Shown piece after piece: positions 1 through 7,790 of a DNA stretch of 35,490 nucleotides. Each line of letters begins with the position of its first letter. Positions within the stretch are counted from its first letter, which is position 1. This stretch comes from Desulfovibrio sp. JC022 (GTDB lineage Bacteria > Desulfobacterota > Desulfovibrionia > Desulfovibrionales > Desulfovibrionaceae): the NCBI RefSeq assembly GCF_010470665.1, contig NZ_VOPZ01000017.1:1-35490 (forward strand), written 5' to 3'. Position numbers and translations under genes: made by a program. The notes below the pieces were generated by a model. That model did no database searches. It was not told the DNA's origin and saw nothing but the letters and a program-made list of their open reading frames with translations.

Positions 1-40
1 TAGAAATGGTTTGTATTGGAAGAAGCGGAAATTATGTCAT
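1..40. repeat. 40-base exact direct repeat, copy A (partner at 515-554)
   Basis: The first 40 bases are identical to 515-554, and the similarity continues with substitutions to about base 85. It marks the edge of a tandemly duplicated RTX module. The offset is 514 bases, that is 171 codons plus one base, which matches a single inserted base in between. Confidence 0.9.
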
Positions 41-134
41 TCCCGGCTCCGCCGGACAGGGTGTCGTCGCCCGCACCGCCGGAAATGATATCGTTGCCGC
101 CGTCCCCGTAGAAATGATCACTGGCCGACACTGC
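1..134 (-). pseudogene. Continuation of the RTX protein in a shifted frame, running off the window
   Basis: Read on the minus strand one frame away from the main gene, this stretch encodes further clean RTX repeats (FYGDGGNDIISGGAGDD and so on) with no stop up to the window edge. That frame has a TAG at 135-137 and the main frame has its TGA at 118-120, so the switch lies between 121 and 134. Removing one base there, for example the T in the GTCG context, would join both halves. It may be a true frameshift mutation or a sequencing error. Confidence 0.75.
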
Positions 135-3100
135 CTATGAAGCTGTCCGCGCCGTCGTCGCCATAGACGCTGAATGCGTCCATGTTGTTGCCCTGCACAT
201 AACCGGAAAGGTCAAAGGTATCGCTGCCGCTGGTATTGGTTACCGAGATACTTTCCGTTCCAGAGTAGTTACCGATCACTTCCTGCAAGGCTGCAAGCTG
301 GGCCTGATTGACAGTCAGGGTCACATTCTGACCCAGATTAACCCTTTCAATGTTCAACCAGGCCTCACCGGCGGATGCATCTGTGGAAGAATCCACCTGA
401 ACATAGTCCGTGCCGCCGCCATCGATGGCCTCACCAGCTTCTACATCACCGGAATTCAGATAAAAATAATCAATGTAAGAACCGCCGGTCATGGTATCCG
501 CACCGGTACCGCCGTAGAAATGGTTTGTATTGGAAGAAGCGGAAATTATGTCATCCCCGGATCCGCCGTACAGGGTGTCGTTACCCGCACCGCCGTCGAG
601 ACTGTCGTCACCGCCATATCCATTGAGCAGGTCATTCCCGCCCAGCCCGCTTAGTGTATCGGCAAACATAGTTCCAATCAGGCTATCATCTCCGCTAGTT
701 CCAGACTGGGTAACACCGCTGGGGTTAAGGGCAACCCCGTCCACAGTGATATTGCTCTCAGTCAGGCCGATAACTTCCGTAATAAAATGCAACCCTCCGG
801 ACGCATCTCCGTTGTCATCATACCACAGCAGGTTGTTGGAATCATAAACAAAGGCCGTTCCCGCCCCAAGTCCGGCACTCTCTCCATTATAATTTCCGCC
901 TCCGGTGTAGTTCACATAAGCTGATGAGGAGCTGTATTTTGAACCATCAAAATCAAGGGAATCGTCAGTAGAGGAAAAATTAACAATCTGTTCAATGGTG
1001 ACAGTACTGGACTCAAGGGTGTCGTAAACAAAAACGTCATTGCCCAACCCACCGTCAAGCATATCGGCCCCTGCACCGCCGATAATGGTATCATCGCCGT
1101 CCTGCCCATAAATCATGTTGCGTTCGGCAGAACCGGTTATCGTATCACCTTCGGATGAGCCGTAAGCATTTTCAATACTTATAAGTGTGTCTTCCCCTTC
1201 ATCGCTGCTGACAGTCCCGGCGGCAAGATCGATCTCTGCTCCAGATGAAGTAAAGCCATGGTCATAAAAATCGTTTCCATCCCCGCCATCAATACGGTCA
1301 TCACCAGCGCCACCGTAAATACGGTCGTCACCTCCGCCGCCACTCAGGGAATCATCGCCGCCTTTACCTTCAAGAGTGTTGTTTTCGTCATTGCCTGCAA
1401 TTGTGTCTGCGTGCTCACTGCCCACCACATGCTCAAAATTAAGGACAGTATCATTGCCGCTGCCCCCGGTAACAGTTCCGGCGACAAGATCGACGTTAAC
1501 ACCAGAAGTGGAATGATAATATTCCAGCATATCCCAGCCGCCACGGCCGTCGAGGTAATCATCGCCATCATTACCCATTATCTGGTTATATTCGTCATTT
1601 CCTATAAGCGAATCATCGTGAGCTGATCCGTAAATGACTTCAAAATTTGCGATAGTGTCATTCCCGGCTCCGCCAGTGACGGTTCCGTCAGCCAGATTAA
1701 CATTTACCCCGCTCTCGGCATTGACATAGACCAGATTGTCATGACCGTCCCCGCCATCGAGATCATCGTCCCCGTCTCCACCCTCAATAGAATCATGATC
1801 CGCGCCGCCTTCAATAACATCTGCTCCTGCATTACCGAATAAAGCGTCATTGCCAGCCAGACCGTAAATGGTGTTGCTGTCACTATTACCTACGATATTA
1901 TCATTTCCAGCTGTTCCGGTTTGGGTCGTAGGGCCGGGAACAACAAGGGGAGAATTATTGATGAGAATATTTTCCTGCTGGACCAAATCGGTTCCGTCCA
2001 GAGTGGCAATCAGGGTGTTACCACCGGCATCATCTCCGTTGGAATCGAACCAGAGCTGGCGGTTAACGGCATCAAAAATAAAAGCGGAATAACTGGAGCC
2101 GATGCCTCCGTTGGAACCGTCATAAGCTGAAGAGACAGTGCGGAATTCTGCAGTAGCACTAAAATTATCACTGATAAAATTAAATTTATCAGCACTGCTG
2201 TCAAAACCAATGACAGTATCATCTCCATCACTTGGCATAGAATAACTGTAGACATCCTGCCCGGAACCGGAAACAAAAGTATCCTGTCCGGCACCGCCGA
2301 TCATCTGGACATGCCCCCCCGTAGCTGTAAGGGTATCATTGCCTGATCCGCCATTAAGATAGGCATTCTGCCCATCACCTGCGGTAAGGGTATCGTTGCC
2401 GTCGTCACCATCAAGATGATTGTAATGGGCGCTGCCGCCGACAATAAAATCGTCTCCCTCTCCGCCGGATAGATTGCAGACGGAATACGCGCTGCCGTCT
2501 CCGGTACCGCCGATCAGGGTATCACCATAATCCGAGCCGTCAATATTCCAGATATTGGAAATGGAATCATTTCCCCCACCACCTGAAGAAGTCCCTTCCG
2601 CCAGATCCACGACAACACCGGAATCAGCCTGATGGTAGGTAAGAGAGTCACTACCTTGGCCGCCGTCATAAGTATCATCAGTCTGGCCGCGATCCTTAAA
2701 GCGGTTCTCCCCGTCATTACCGATGATGGTATCATTGTAATTCTGGGAAGCTTCCACGTTCTCAATGCTGATCAGCCTGTCGTTGCCATCACCACCGGTA
2801 GCAGTTCCTGCGGCCAGATTTACATAAACGCCGGCTGAGGCGTGCTTGTAATCAACAGTATCGTTGCCGTCACCGCCGTCAATGGTATCGTCTCCTGCGC
2901 GTCCTCTGAATTCATTGCTGAAATCATCACCTGTCAGGACATCGCCATATTCTGACCCTTCGACACCTTCAATGGCGGTAAAGGTATCACTGCCGTCGGC
3001 GCCTGTTGCTGTTCCGGCGGATATATCAACCTGTACCGCCCCTGAAGCAGCATAATAGCTTATTGTATCGTATCCATTACCGCCATCAATAGAATCCTCA

Positions 3101-5097
3101 CCGGCATTACTCTGAAAAAAATTATCATATGCATCACCTGTCAGGATATCAGCGTATGCGGAACCGATAACCTCCTCGATACTGCTCAAGGTGTCGTTTC
3201 CGTCTGCACCAGTTGCCGTCCCGGCACTGAGGTCGACTTGTACGGAACCGTCTGCTTTTTCATAAGAGGCGATATCCCAGTCATCGTTGCTGCCGGAACT
3301 GTAACGGGAAGAGCTGCCGCTGGAGGAAGGGGCCACACCACCATCTATAACATCATCTCCCTTGCCGCCCTGAAAATACTCTTCACCGTCTTTACCGGTC
3401 AACGTATCGTTACTACTTGAGCCTATATACCCTTCAACGTTGACAAAAGAATCTGTTCCGCCACTGTGGACCACAGTCCCGGCCGAAGTGGAAAGTTCAA
3501 TCCCCTGAGTTGAATCTTGATATGAAATACCGTCCTGCGAACCTTCGCCGCCGTCTATGTAATTAGACCCTGCGCCGCCCATAATGCGGTCATTTCCGGA
3601 GCCGCCGTATACGGAATCATTTCCTGCACCACCATCGATGGTGTCATTTCCGCCCAGTCCATAAATAATCTCGGAAGCAGCCGTACCTAAAAGAGAGTCT
3701 GCCTCTTCGGTACCCGTAATAATATAGTTCTCGTCAGAACCTTGACTGCCGGAATCACCGGATTCATCTTCGCCGGAAGAGCCTGCCCCATCGTCACCCT
3801 GATCCGGCGGGTCATCTTCATCGTCATTATCGCCCTCGGCAGGCTGTGTCTGTGTCGAAGTCTGCTGAACAGGAGCTGTTCCCGTCCCCGGGACAGCTGT
3901 GCCTGTGGTTACGCCTGTCTGCCCCAAAGGATCGCCTAAAATATCGTCCGCATTTTCAGACCCTTCGCCATCTCCTCCACCTTCATCTCCGGTGCCTTCT
4001 TCTCCGGCCTGCTGCGCATTGGGGTCATTGCCTTCATTCTCAGGTTTGTTGGCATCGCCAATCTTTTCCTGCTCACCCTTGACCCTGCTGCCGTCAACTT
4101 CATCCTTATTAACAAGCGCGCCTTTACCGCTGGTGGAAACAACACCGTTACCGGCATTTATGACACCATTACCGTTAAGTTCTCCACCACCGGGCTCCAC
4201 ATCACCGGGCAAGCCCTGTTGCTCTCCGGTTCGGCCTTCATCCTGAGCCCCTCCAGTCTGACCTTCGCCTTCAGAACCACCGGACGGGCCTGCACCTTCG
4301 GAACCACCGGACTGCGCTTCGCCTTCGGAACCACCGCTCTGGTCCTCGCCTTCTGCACCTTCGCCTTCTGCGCCTTCGCCTTCTGCGCCTTCGGCATTCT
4401 CCTCGCTGTTCTCATCTTCAGCTTCAGAAGTCTCTTCTTCAGAATCCTGAACTTCATCCTCTTCTTTTTCTTCTTCCTCCCGCTCCTGCCGGATTTCCTG
4501 TTCATGACGTATACTTGCAGGGGCAATATCACGAAATGAAGTCATTTCCTGAGTGGAAAGAGTACGCACAGTACTGAGAGCACCGGTCGGAGAAACATCA
4601 ACAATGGCTTGCGGCTGGGAAATCTGGCGCAACTGACCATCGATACTTTGAACCAACAAGGCTTTACCGCTATGGATTTCTTCTACGCCATGCTTCTCCC
4701 CCTGTCCCGGAAGGACTTCGTGCAGGGTAATGGTGCCCCTGATCCCGATAGTGGCCAGAGGTGACCCCACCTTAAAGCGCTCCGGATTTTGCTCGGCAAT
4801 CTTACCGGTAACCATACGGAAGGTTCCCTGTGTAATATCCACAAAGAAATCCGAAGACCCTCCGCTGGAATCAAAAGCATAATCATCAAGGGAAATTCGC
4901 GACCCTTCCCCTTGGGAAAGCAGGGTGTCATCCACAAAACGCACTTCAAGATTGGCACCGGCTCCAGTGACCAATTCTTCGCCTTCATAAACAGGGCTTC
5001 CCGTCTCCAAAGGACGCAAGCCAGTCGGGGACTCCGCAAAGGCCTCCCCGTTAACGGCAATAATTTTACCTATTTCCGGCAGTGCATTTTCAGGCAT
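118..5097 (-). CDS. Giant FecR-domain / RTX-repeat surface or secreted protein (frame broken at its 3' end)
   Basis: Predicted 1659 residues in the intact frame. Residues about 8-170 form a FecR-like beta domain, ending in the typical ATIGIRGT segment near 115-122; it also resembles the N-terminal retention module of LapA-type adhesins. Residues about 200-450 are a low-complexity acidic Glu/Gly/Ser/Gln linker. From about 455 onward there are many calcium-binding nonapeptides of GGxGxDxxx type. These alternate with eight copies of an approximately 75-residue module (consensus V.V.LA.GTATGG.GNDTL..IE.V.GS) and two larger serralysin-like blocks. Such proteins are normally exported by a type I system and fold on Ca2+; no such exporter is in the window. 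The start has AGGGG about 10 bases upstream. The stop at 118-120 appears to come from a frameshift, because RTX coding continues in another frame to position 1. A surface adhesin is the best guess; an enzyme domain further on cannot be excluded. Confidence 0.9.
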   Translation of the reverse strand: MPENALPEIGKIIAVNGEAFAESPTGLRPLETGSPVYEGEELVTGAGANLEVRFVDDTLLSQGEGSRISLDDYAFDSSGGSSDFFVDITQGTFRMVTGKIAEQNPERFKVGSPLATIGIRGTITLHEVLPGQGEKHGVEEIHSGKALLVQSIDGQLRQISQPQAIVDVSPTGALSTVRTLSTQEMTSFRDIAPASIRHEQEIRQEREEEEKEEDEVQDSEEETSEAEDENSEENAEGAEGEGAEGEGAEGEDQSGGSEGEAQSGGSEGAGPSGGSEGEGQTGGAQDEGRTGEQQGLPGDVEPGGGELNGNGVINAGNGVVSTSGKGALVNKDEVDGSRVKGEQEKIGDANKPENEGNDPNAQQAGEEGTGDEGGGDGEGSENADDILGDPLGQTGVTTGTAVPGTGTAPVQQTSTQTQPAEGDNDDEDDPPDQGDDGAGSSGEDESGDSGSQGSDENYIITGTEEADSLLGTAASEIIYGLGGNDTIDGGAGNDSVYGGSGNDRIMGGAGSNYIDGGEGSQDGISYQDSTQGIELSTSAGTVVHSGGTDSFVNVEGYIGSSSNDTLTGKDGEEYFQGGKGDDVIDGGVAPSSSGSSSRYSSGSNDDWDIASYEKADGSVQVDLSAGTATGADGNDTLSSIEEVIGSAYADILTGDAYDNFFQSNAGEDSIDGGNGYDTISYYAASGAVQVDISAGTATGADGSDTFTAIEGVEGSEYGDVLTGDDFSNEFRGRAGDDTIDGGDGNDTVDYKHASAGVYVNLAAGTATGGDGNDRLISIENVEASQNYNDTIIGNDGENRFKDRGQTDDTYDGGQGSDSLTYHQADSGVVVDLAEGTSSGGGGNDSISNIWNIDGSDYGDTLIGGTGDGSAYSVCNLSGGEGDDFIVGGSAHYNHLDGDDGNDTLTAGDGQNAYLNGGSGNDTLTATGGHVQMIGGAGQDTFVSGSGQDVYSYSMPSDGDDTVIGFDSSADKFNFISDNFSATAEFRTVSSAYDGSNGGIGSSYSAFIFDAVNRQLWFDSNGDDAGGNTLIATLDGTDLVQQENILINNSPLVVPGPTTQTGTAGNDNIVGNSDSNTIYGLAGNDALFGNAGADVIEGGADHDSIEGGDGDDDLDGGDGHDNLVYVNAESGVNVNLADGTVTGGAGNDTIANFEVIYGSAHDDSLIGNDEYNQIMGNDGDDYLDGRGGWDMLEYYHSTSGVNVDLVAGTVTGGSGNDTVLNFEHVVGSEHADTIAGNDENNTLEGKGGDDSLSGGGGDDRIYGGAGDDRIDGGDGNDFYDHGFTSSGAEIDLAAGTVSSDEGEDTLISIENAYGSSEGDTITGSAERNMIYGQDGDDTIIGGAGADMLDGGLGNDVFVYDTLESSTVTIEQIVNFSSTDDSLDFDGSKYSSSSAYVNYTGGGNYNGESAGLGAGTAFVYDSNNLLWYDDNGDASGGLHFITEVIGLTESNITVDGVALNPSGVTQSGTSGDDSLIGTMFADTLSGLGGNDLLNGYGGDDSLDGGAGNDTLYGGSGDDIISASSNTNHFYGGTGADTMTGGSYIDYFYLNSGDVEAGEAIDGGGTDYVQVDSSTDASAGEAWLNIERVNLGQNVTLTVNQAQLAALQEVIGNYSGTESISVTNTSGSDTFDLSGYVQGNNMDAFSVYGDDGADSFIGSVGQ
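515..554. repeat. 40-base exact direct repeat, copy B (partner at 1-40)
   Basis: Second copy of the repeat described at 1-40. On the minus strand it encodes the DDIISASSNTNHFY segment of the RTX protein, in the main reading frame. Confidence 0.9.
4348..4392. repeat. Intragenic 15-base tandem repeat (three copies)
   Basis: Three consecutive 15-base units, differing at one base, encode the EGEGA pentapeptide in the acidic linker of the FecR/RTX protein. Looser nine-residue SGGSEGxxQ repeats follow in the protein (about 4205-4347). Such in-frame units can change linker length by slippage without breaking the frame. Confidence 0.8.
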
Positions 5098-5178
5098 AAA
5101 ACCACACCCCTAAATCATGGAGCAAAGCTACGTATAGACAAAATAACAACTAACATTAAAACGGGGGTGAGGCAAAGA

Positions 5179-5207
5179 AAAATAAAGATCTCTAAATAAC
5201 ACTTCAA
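5179..5207 (-). promoter_or_regulatory. Candidate sigma70 promoter of the FecR/RTX gene
   Basis: On the minus strand a TTGAAG -35 (5202-5207) and a TATTTT -10 (5179-5184) are separated by exactly 17 bases, about 80 bases upstream of the RTX start. This would give the RTX gene its own promoter independent of the upstream relaxase gene. Consensus match only. Confidence 0.45.
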
Positions 5208-5237
5208 ACATATCACCAAGCCAACGACTAGCAAAAC

Positions 5238-6863
5238 TCAGATATGCCACCCCACATTACGAGAAACTGAGAATTTGTGAATTTCATTTCCAGAAACCTT
5301 AACATTACGCCCAAACATCATCCGCGCAAAATTCTGCGCCACCCGTTTTGCCCCCGGATCATTCACGCTGAAAAAAATCTTATCACCATTGTCCTTAACC
5401 ATGGCTCCGTTTTTCAGCATGTAGAGGACGTTGCCAGACGAATCCACACGCCAAGTCATTTGATCCAAATTCCGTTGATCAGGATAGTTCACACGCTTGG
5501 CCTCTTCTGCCTGCAATTGGAGCATCTTGGAAATGGACAAAAGCTTCCGTTTATCTTTCCATGCTAAACTTGAATCTGATTTAAACTGGCTCTGCTTGAT
5601 TTTCAAATCTGAAACTTTTGCTGCTGTTCCAGCAAATTCAGGTGAGGGATTGCTTTGAATCGGCTCCTTCTTTGACCGTAAAATCTGCAAAGCAGTTTCA
5701 TCACCATTTTCAGCCTTCCATTTCAAATAATCGTTCCAGCGATTGAAGGGGGTTTGCTGCCGCAAATCCGCACGTTTTTCAGCCATGTCCTTTTTTAGAA
5801 CTTCCATAGCTGCCGTCTTTCTGCCGGTAGCAATAGCAATTAAGCGACTTCGGTCTTTGGGCCTCAGCTTGTTATCTTTCCGTATAGCTTTGATCTTGGC
5901 ATCCCAATCAAAATTGATTTGCTTCCAGCGGGCATCCTGTTCTTCCCGCAATGCCTCATACACTTTTTTCCTATCGGCTACAGCGGCCTTATACTCAGCG
6001 TAAAGTTCGCCACGCTGCTTATGCAGAGGACGGGCTACGTACCTATCCTTTTCATTCTCCACGAATTCTATGGGCTTTTGATAATGACCGAGCTGGGTCT
6101 CAAGTTTGGACTTGCTAAAATCACGGTCAAGTCGGCTGGCCTTGATGGCCGTCTTGGAATGACGGTCTTTGATGATACAGCCATTTCCGCGCAGCCGGAT
6201 CTCGACGCCGATCTGCGCTAAAAATTCATGAAACTCCTGCCACCCATGCGCAGAGCGCAAGGACTCCAAAATAAAATCCTTGCGCTCCCTTACATATGAA
6301 TCAAAAGACTGCTGGCCGGAATGGGCTTCATAAGTTGCTGCCCGATCGTTATTGCGCTTAGGCAGCAACTCTTTTTGCCTGCCGTTATCGAGCTTCAGAC
6401 CGAACTTTTGTTCCAGCTCACGGTGCAGCCGGTCACGCTTATAAAAATCACGGTAGGGCTCGTGTCTAGTCAGTTTTTCCGGGTGGATCATGTTGTACGC
6501 GATGTGCATGTGCAGGTTGTTGGTGTTCTTATGAACTCCGCAATGCCGCTGGTGCTCCTCAAAGCCCAAAACCTTGGAAAACTCCCGCTCAATTTCTTTG
6601 TAAACTTCCGGCGTAAGGACGGACTCATCTTCCGGCCTGAAGGACACAATCAAATGATAGGTTTTTTCCTTACGGGTTCGTTTATTCAGATCCTGAGTAT
6701 CCAGCACTTCCTGAATCGCCAGATCATAATCATCACCGGCCCAGCAACCTGCACACCATGACATGAGGCTCTTTTCGCCTTTATGCTTGGCGTCGGCAAT
6801 ATATTGGGCCAGCCTCCGGTAATTATCGTTTTTCGGCTTACAAACAACCCTGCGGCTAATCAT
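5238..6863 (-). CDS. MOBP-family conjugative relaxase (TraI/MobA type) with C-terminal LPD7-like domain
   Basis: 541 residues. The N-terminal third is a relaxase/VirD2 nuclease domain. Tyr21 in an LAQYIA context aligns with the catalytic tyrosine of RP4 TraI. The metal-binding motif is HKNTNNLHMH, with His111, His118 and His120. The enzyme would nick one strand at oriT and stay bound to the 5' end for transfer. A basic, helical middle region follows. The C-terminus (about 445-525, WRVDSSGNVLYML...KIFF) resembles the LPD7 domain found at the ends of many mobile-element relaxases. The start overlaps the upstream accessory gene by 4 bases (ATGA) and has an AAGGTGAG ribosome site, so the two are translationally coupled. 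The frame is intact and the active-site residues are present, so the protein looks functional. No type IV secretion genes are in the window, so transfer would need a helper element. Confidence 0.9.
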   Translation of the reverse strand: MISRRVVCKPKNDNYRRLAQYIADAKHKGEKSLMSWCAGCWAGDDYDLAIQEVLDTQDLNKRTRKEKTYHLIVSFRPEDESVLTPEVYKEIEREFSKVLGFEEHQRHCGVHKNTNNLHMHIAYNMIHPEKLTRHEPYRDFYKRDRLHRELEQKFGLKLDNGRQKELLPKRNNDRAATYEAHSGQQSFDSYVRERKDFILESLRSAHGWQEFHEFLAQIGVEIRLRGNGCIIKDRHSKTAIKASRLDRDFSKSKLETQLGHYQKPIEFVENEKDRYVARPLHKQRGELYAEYKAAVADRKKVYEALREEQDARWKQINFDWDAKIKAIRKDNKLRPKDRSRLIAIATGRKTAAMEVLKKDMAEKRADLRQQTPFNRWNDYLKWKAENGDETALQILRSKKEPIQSNPSPEFAGTAAKVSDLKIKQSQFKSDSSLAWKDKRKLLSISKMLQLQAEEAKRVNYPDQRNLDQMTWRVDSSGNVLYMLKNGAMVKDNGDKIFFSVNDPGAKRVAQNFARMMFGRNVKVSGNEIHKFSVSRNVGWHI

Positions 6864-7177
6864 ATAGATCTCACCTTCTGGACTATTTTCTTTTGAGTTT
6901 GACCGATTTCTCTAAGCAGCTTTTCAGCCGCTTTCCGGTTGTCATCGTCGTCAAGAATCAGCATTTTTAAAAGACCACCCAGACGGCCCTGATCGCCATT
7001 GAGCTTCAAGAGTTCCCGGCGAGTCTGTTGATCTGTGCTGCTTCTGATTTCATAGTCCAAACATACGGCTTTGGTAAAAGCAGACAGAGACAAACTGCAC
7101 TGCTCTGCGGTTACGCAGATATGCTGGTATTCCTCTTCAGAAACATAGGTCTTGATGACTTTCTTTTTACTGGGCAC
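6860..7177 (-). CDS. Relaxosome accessory protein (TraJ/MobC-like DNA-binding protein)
   Basis: 105 residues, GTG start with a GAGGAAA ribosome site. The N-terminus is basic (SKKKVIKTYVSEEEYQHI), typical of ribbon-helix-helix mobilisation proteins that bind next to the nick site and recruit the relaxase. The middle segment (RRELLKLNGDQGRLGGLLKML) is the pattern usual for MobC/TraJ-like proteins. It sits between oriT and the relaxase gene, as traJ does in RP4, and overlaps the relaxase start by 4 bases. The family assignment rests on pattern and context; exact binding specificity is inferred. Confidence 0.8.
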   Translation of the reverse strand: MPSKKKVIKTYVSEEEYQHICVTAEQCSLSLSAFTKAVCLDYEIRSSTDQQTRRELLKLNGDQGRLGGLLKMLILDDDDNRKAAEKLLREIGQTQKKIVQKVRSI

Positions 7178-7224
7178 GAATCAAATTTCCTCACGGTTGT
7201 CTTTTCAATTGCGTTGAACCGAAG

Positions 7225-7325
7225 GTGAATAAGCCACCCTCAGCCCAAGGCTGAGCAGGACGTAAGGTACACCGCTTTGAAAAAGTGGGCCTACCTTACC
7301 TGTCCTGCCTTCGGACACCATGAGA
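7225..7325 (+). other. oriT, IncP (RP4)-like, with nic site near 7307/7308
   Basis: The stretch GTGGGCCTACCTTACCTGTCCTGCC, given here in two parts as GTGGGCCTAC (7285-7294) and CTTACCTGTCCTGCC (7295-7309), closely matches the RP4 oriT core I remember (GTGGGCCTAC followed by TTCACCTATCCTGCC). In RP4 the nick falls after ATCCTG; here that is after 7307 on the plus strand. As in RP4 an imperfect inverted repeat flanks it: 7255-7269 pairs with 7292-7308, with two extra bases in the right arm. A second hairpin, CTCAGCC/GGCTGAG, lies at 7239-7255. The polarity would carry the tRNA-Leu side first and the relaxase genes last. Confidence 0.82.
7239..7255. repeat. Perfect 7-bp inverted repeat on the distal side of oriT
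   Basis: CTCAGCC (7239-7245) and GGCTGAG (7249-7255) are separated by CAA. It lies directly beside the left arm of the nic-associated inverted repeat and upstream of the accessory gene. It could be a relaxosome binding site or an operator for the leftward mobilisation genes. Confidence 0.6.
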
Positions 7326-7400
7326 AACTATGCCATTTTTTGATACTCAGGAAGGAGCTCTTCGAAAATTCATAATCATATCAATTAATAAAACATAAAA

Positions 7401-7480
7401 CCAAACTAAATCAAACAAAACCAAACAAAATCAAAAATTCTCAAAAAATATCGTTCTGTATCAAAAAATATCACAATTAA
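7401..7480. repeat. Exactly 10-bp-phased YCAAA repeat block (probably curved DNA)
   Basis: Decamers beginning at 7401, 7411, 7421, 7431, 7441 and 7461 all start with C/T-CAAA, with weaker matches (TCGTT, TCACA) at 7451 and 7471. The 12-mer TCAAAAAATATC is repeated exactly at 7441 and 7461. Adenine tracts spaced by one helical turn are known to bend DNA. The surrounding noncoding gap (7178-7790) holds oriT, this block, a palindrome, a hairpin and the tRNA terminator, and no convincing gene. Confidence 0.7.
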
Positions 7481-7521
7481 GACTGACATTCTCAATATAC
7501 AAAAACAGCAGGAGACAAACT

Positions 7522-7537
7522 GACATTGATCAATGTC
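7522..7537. promoter_or_regulatory. Perfect 16-bp palindrome, possible operator
   Basis: GACATTGATCAATGTC is a perfect inverted repeat in the gap between oriT and tRNA-Leu. It contains TTGATCAA, which recalls FNR/CRP half-sites but lacks the four-base spacer of a true FNR box. No start codon lies close by, so the target gene, if any, is unclear. Confidence 0.4.
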
Positions 7538-7692
7538 GCGTTAAAGATTTGAGCTATATTTGTGGCTCTAATAGTTTTTCATTTTTTTTACTCTCCCACC
7601 TTAAGAGTCATCATTTTCTCTCAAAACTGGCTGAATAAGGAAAATATCCATAGCCCAAACCATCAATAGTGCTATTCATAAAAAATTAAAGT

Positions 7693-7719
7693 TTCCCACT
7701 TTTTTGCAAAAAGTGGGAA
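7693..7719. repeat. Perfect 12-bp-arm hairpin with an extra direct half-repeat
   Basis: TTCCCACTTTTT (7693-7704) and AAAAAGTGGGAA (7708-7719) form a perfect inverted repeat with a three-base loop. AGTGGGAA then recurs at 7724-7731. It lies about 70 bases from the 3' end of tRNA-Leu, on the element side. It could be a terminator or a recombinase-binding site; the sequence alone does not decide. Confidence 0.6.
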
Positions 7720-7746
7720 TATAGTGGGAACAAATTCAACCCAAAC

Positions 7747-7782
7747 AAAAAAGGACCTACAACTCAAAAGCTGTAAGTCCTT
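7747..7782 (-). terminator. Rho-independent terminator of tRNA-Leu
   Basis: On the minus strand, 8 bases after the tRNA CCA, AAGGACTTACAGCT pairs with AGTTGTAGGTCCTT (G-T wobbles allowed) around a short loop and is followed by a T run. Confidence 0.75.
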
Positions 7783-7790
7783 GTATTATC

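Noticed and set aside
4219-4539. Open frame of 106 codons on the plus strand rich in Phe/Ala
   Set aside because: It is the mirror of the Glu/Gly-rich acidic linker of the RTX gene, whose repetitive codons keep several frames open.
5098-5237. Possible left attachment site for the mobilisable element
   Set aside because: I looked for a copy of the tRNA-Leu 3' end in this gap and found none.
7381-7480. Possible CRISPR array or plasmid iterons in the decamer repeats
   Set aside because: Units are only 10 bases with no spacers, so it is not CRISPR. No replication initiator gene is nearby, so iterons are not supported.
7522-7537. FNR box
   Set aside because: An FNR site is TTGAT-N4-ATCAA; here the half-sites abut with no spacer, and there is no adjacent promoter or gene.
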